Assembly (NCBI GenBank): GCA_964036315.1
Contig: OZ038508.1
Coordinates: 51,891,654 to 51,955,653, forward strand
Origin: Acanthosepion esculentum
Taxonomy: Eukaryota > Mollusca > Cephalopoda > Sepiida > Sepiidae
Reading direction: 5' to 3'
Length of the DNA: 64,000 nucleotides
Below are positions 57,101-60,100 of the stretch, piece by piece. The notes below the pieces were generated by a model. That model had not been told where the DNA came from and searched no databases. It saw nothing but the letters and a program-made list of their open reading frames with translations. Both the position numbers and the translations under genes were made by a program. Numbering within the stretch: the first letter of the stretch is position 1; every line of letters begins with the position of its first letter.

Positions 57101-60100
57101 CCTTTTTCTACATTGTCACATCACTAGATATTATAAAGTCTCGCACTGATGGTATGGAACGATGGCTGATGAAGCAGTGAACGTTCCCTTTTTGTCGCGG
57201 CGAAAAGCTGCCAGTTCTATAGTGAACTTCGATATTAACTCATGCATTTGCCTCTCATTACTGCAGGTGGGATAACAAGAGGTATTACTTCAAAATAGAT
57301 CCTGTCCAGTGTGTTCTCGCCGCCATTGTGCTTGTACCAAATACGGCCTTCGTCGATATCCCTCTGAAGAAAACGCACCAAATGAATGGACATTTGGTTT
57401 TTCTCCATCATCTGCCAGCCTTCATCTTTGTGTTCATCGCGAAGGGCTGGCACGACCATGATGATATCCCCTGTAGAATAGATTGATAGAAGTTTGAAAA
57501 TGTTAATCGATAATGAAGCTGATAAAAGTGATAACGTAAATGGAACGAAAAGGCTGTAGCGCAGAGGAAGGGACAAGGACACCAGAAACGCAGCTGGGGG
57601 GGACGAAGACACCAGAAACGCAGCTGAGGGGGGACGAAGACACCAGAAACGCAGCTGAGGGGGGACGAAGACACCAGAAACGCAGCTGAGGGGGGGACGA
57701 AGACACCAGAAACGGTGCTGAGGGGGGGACGAAGACACCAGAAACGGTGCTGAGGGGGGGACGAAGACACCAGAAACGCAGCTGGGGGGGGCGAAGACAC
57801 CAGAAACGGTGCTGGGGGGCGAAGACACCAGAAACGCAGCTGAGGGGGGACGAAGACACCAGAAACGGTGCTGAGGGGGGACGAAGACACCAGAAACGGT
57901 GCTGAGGGGGCACGAAGACACCAGAAACGCAGCTGAGGGGGCACGAAGACACCAGAAACGCAGCTGAGGGGGCACGAAGACACCAGAAACGCAGCTGAGG
58001 GGGCACGAAGACACCAGAAACGCAGCTGAGGGGGCACGAAGACACCAGAAACGGAGAACGGTGGCGAAGGAAACCAGAAGCGCAGAAAGGATGAGGAGGA
58101 AACAGAAAAAAAATTAAATATTAAGGCAGCTAATGAGAAGAATAAATTAAAAAACATTGAGATAAAAAATTTTATTACTAAATTAATGTTACCATTTTCA
58201 GGATTGTTGTGAGAAGGTATTAGGGTATACACAATGTCTCCATTCTTTGCATCTTCTTGATGCCCGGAAACAGCTTCAAGAATTTTCGAAGTAATCTGCA
58301 TAATCTCTCCTTTCTTCACATACCCCATCTTTTTATTTATTAATATAGGTTTCTTGCTGTCCTGCAAAATTTAAAAAAAAGCCATTTTGTAGTTTTGAAA
58401 ACAGAGAAAGTGTTATAAAACTTGAAACACTAGCAAAACTAATGCCCATTCGCCTTGGACATGATAAACTAGACCCGGCAGCATGGCCTCTGGTTGGGAG
58501 ATTAGAGGTTTTGTGGAGCGTGGAGCCACTTCTTAATTGCTGTTGTTTCCAGGTCCACCCTGACTCGTGGTGGTAGCAACTGTTAGGGTCCCAGCTATAG
58601 GCAAATAGGGAACCCCCAAACAAAAATCAACAATGCATTTTTATAATAAAAGTAGTAATAATACATTTCATAGCAAAATGACAATCAATAAAACACTAAA
58701 AATATTGAAAACATTTTTATAATAAAATAACCAACAACACATTTTGCGATTTACAAACTCTATATGTAAAAACATTTTTTACCCTGAAAGTATAAAATTA
58801 TATACAAAACATCTGTAGTTGAAAGCATAAAACTACGTACAAAATATTTAAATTTTAGCATTAAATAACCCATAGAGGTGTCGATATGCCGCCAAACAAA
58901 AGCGACCAACCAAATGACCAACATGAAAGAACCCTTTCATGGCATTAATCCATATAATATCGGACAATTTTTAAACCAAACTGTATTCCAAAATATAACT
59001 TAAATAACACTACAACATAAAACACACATATCACCGCCTCTAGTAATTATATCCATAAAACATGTATATGTACAAAAGCTGAGTATCATATACCATGTAT
59101 TCAAAGTCCTACAAAGGTCCCAAGAGATTTAAATTTCAGCATTAAGGTGTTGATATGCCGTTAAACAGACAATCAATCAATCAATGTCCATCGTAATCGG
59201 TAACAACGATAGCGATTGAACTTGTTGCGCTCAATTGAGAAGGAAGAAAACCTTGCAGTGGCACTACTTTTAGCGAGACATAGAAGACAATAGTTTGTTT
59301 TGTGGCATATCAATCTCAAAGGGTCATTTAATGCCGATGGCTTTTTTTTTTTTTTAATATTGTTTTGTTAGAAAACCATTTCTGTTTCTCCCCCTTTTTT
59401 TTTTTTCTTTTTTTCCTTTAAACGTATAACTTTCTTTTAAATTTTCTGATAGAGGCCGATTTTCTTGAAATACGAAAAAATGATTTAGGGGCTGTTTTTT
59501 TTTTCAAATATATCTTTAATATTATTTTCTTTGTAGAGATTTTTTCTTGTTTCTGTGAAATCAATGCAGTCTGTTAGAATGTGTTTAATTGTGAATGGGG
59601 TTTGACATGGTATACAGAAAGGTTGATCTTCTCCTTTACGCATAAAATGATTCGAAATGGTCAGAAGACATGCCTGGAAGTTACACGGTTACATTTCTAC
59701 GCGTCAAGTGGTAAAATGTCTTCAAATTAGAATCTGACAAGCGTCAAATTTATTCACGTCAAAACATGTCACTTGATTTAAATGCAACGTTAATCACCAT
59801 CTTTTGTTTTCATGAAGCCTGTTCTTCTGATTTCCTTTCTCCTCACTAACCTTTTCTCATCTTGCCTCTTAGCGGCTTTATCGCCTTGCTTTGCGTGAAA
59901 ATAAAAAGTCATCGATTTTATGAACGCGCGTTTCCTGAGAATTGGGTTCGATATTAAATGTGAAAGATTTCTGCCTTTTCTCTCCCGCCCTTTTTTTTAT
60001 GTTTTTAATAGATTACTATTTTGTGCCAGCAACATTTCTTAATGGAAATTTATGAGGGTTGGCCGAAAAATCTCGGAATTGTTAATCAGAGGGCCGAATT

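Noticed and set aside
57235..58367. Proline/cysteine-rich proteins of 180-319 codons on the minus strand
   Set aside because: They are frames of the 31-bp minisatellite plus exons 2 and 3; all minus-strand frames are open because the repeat lacks stop codons.
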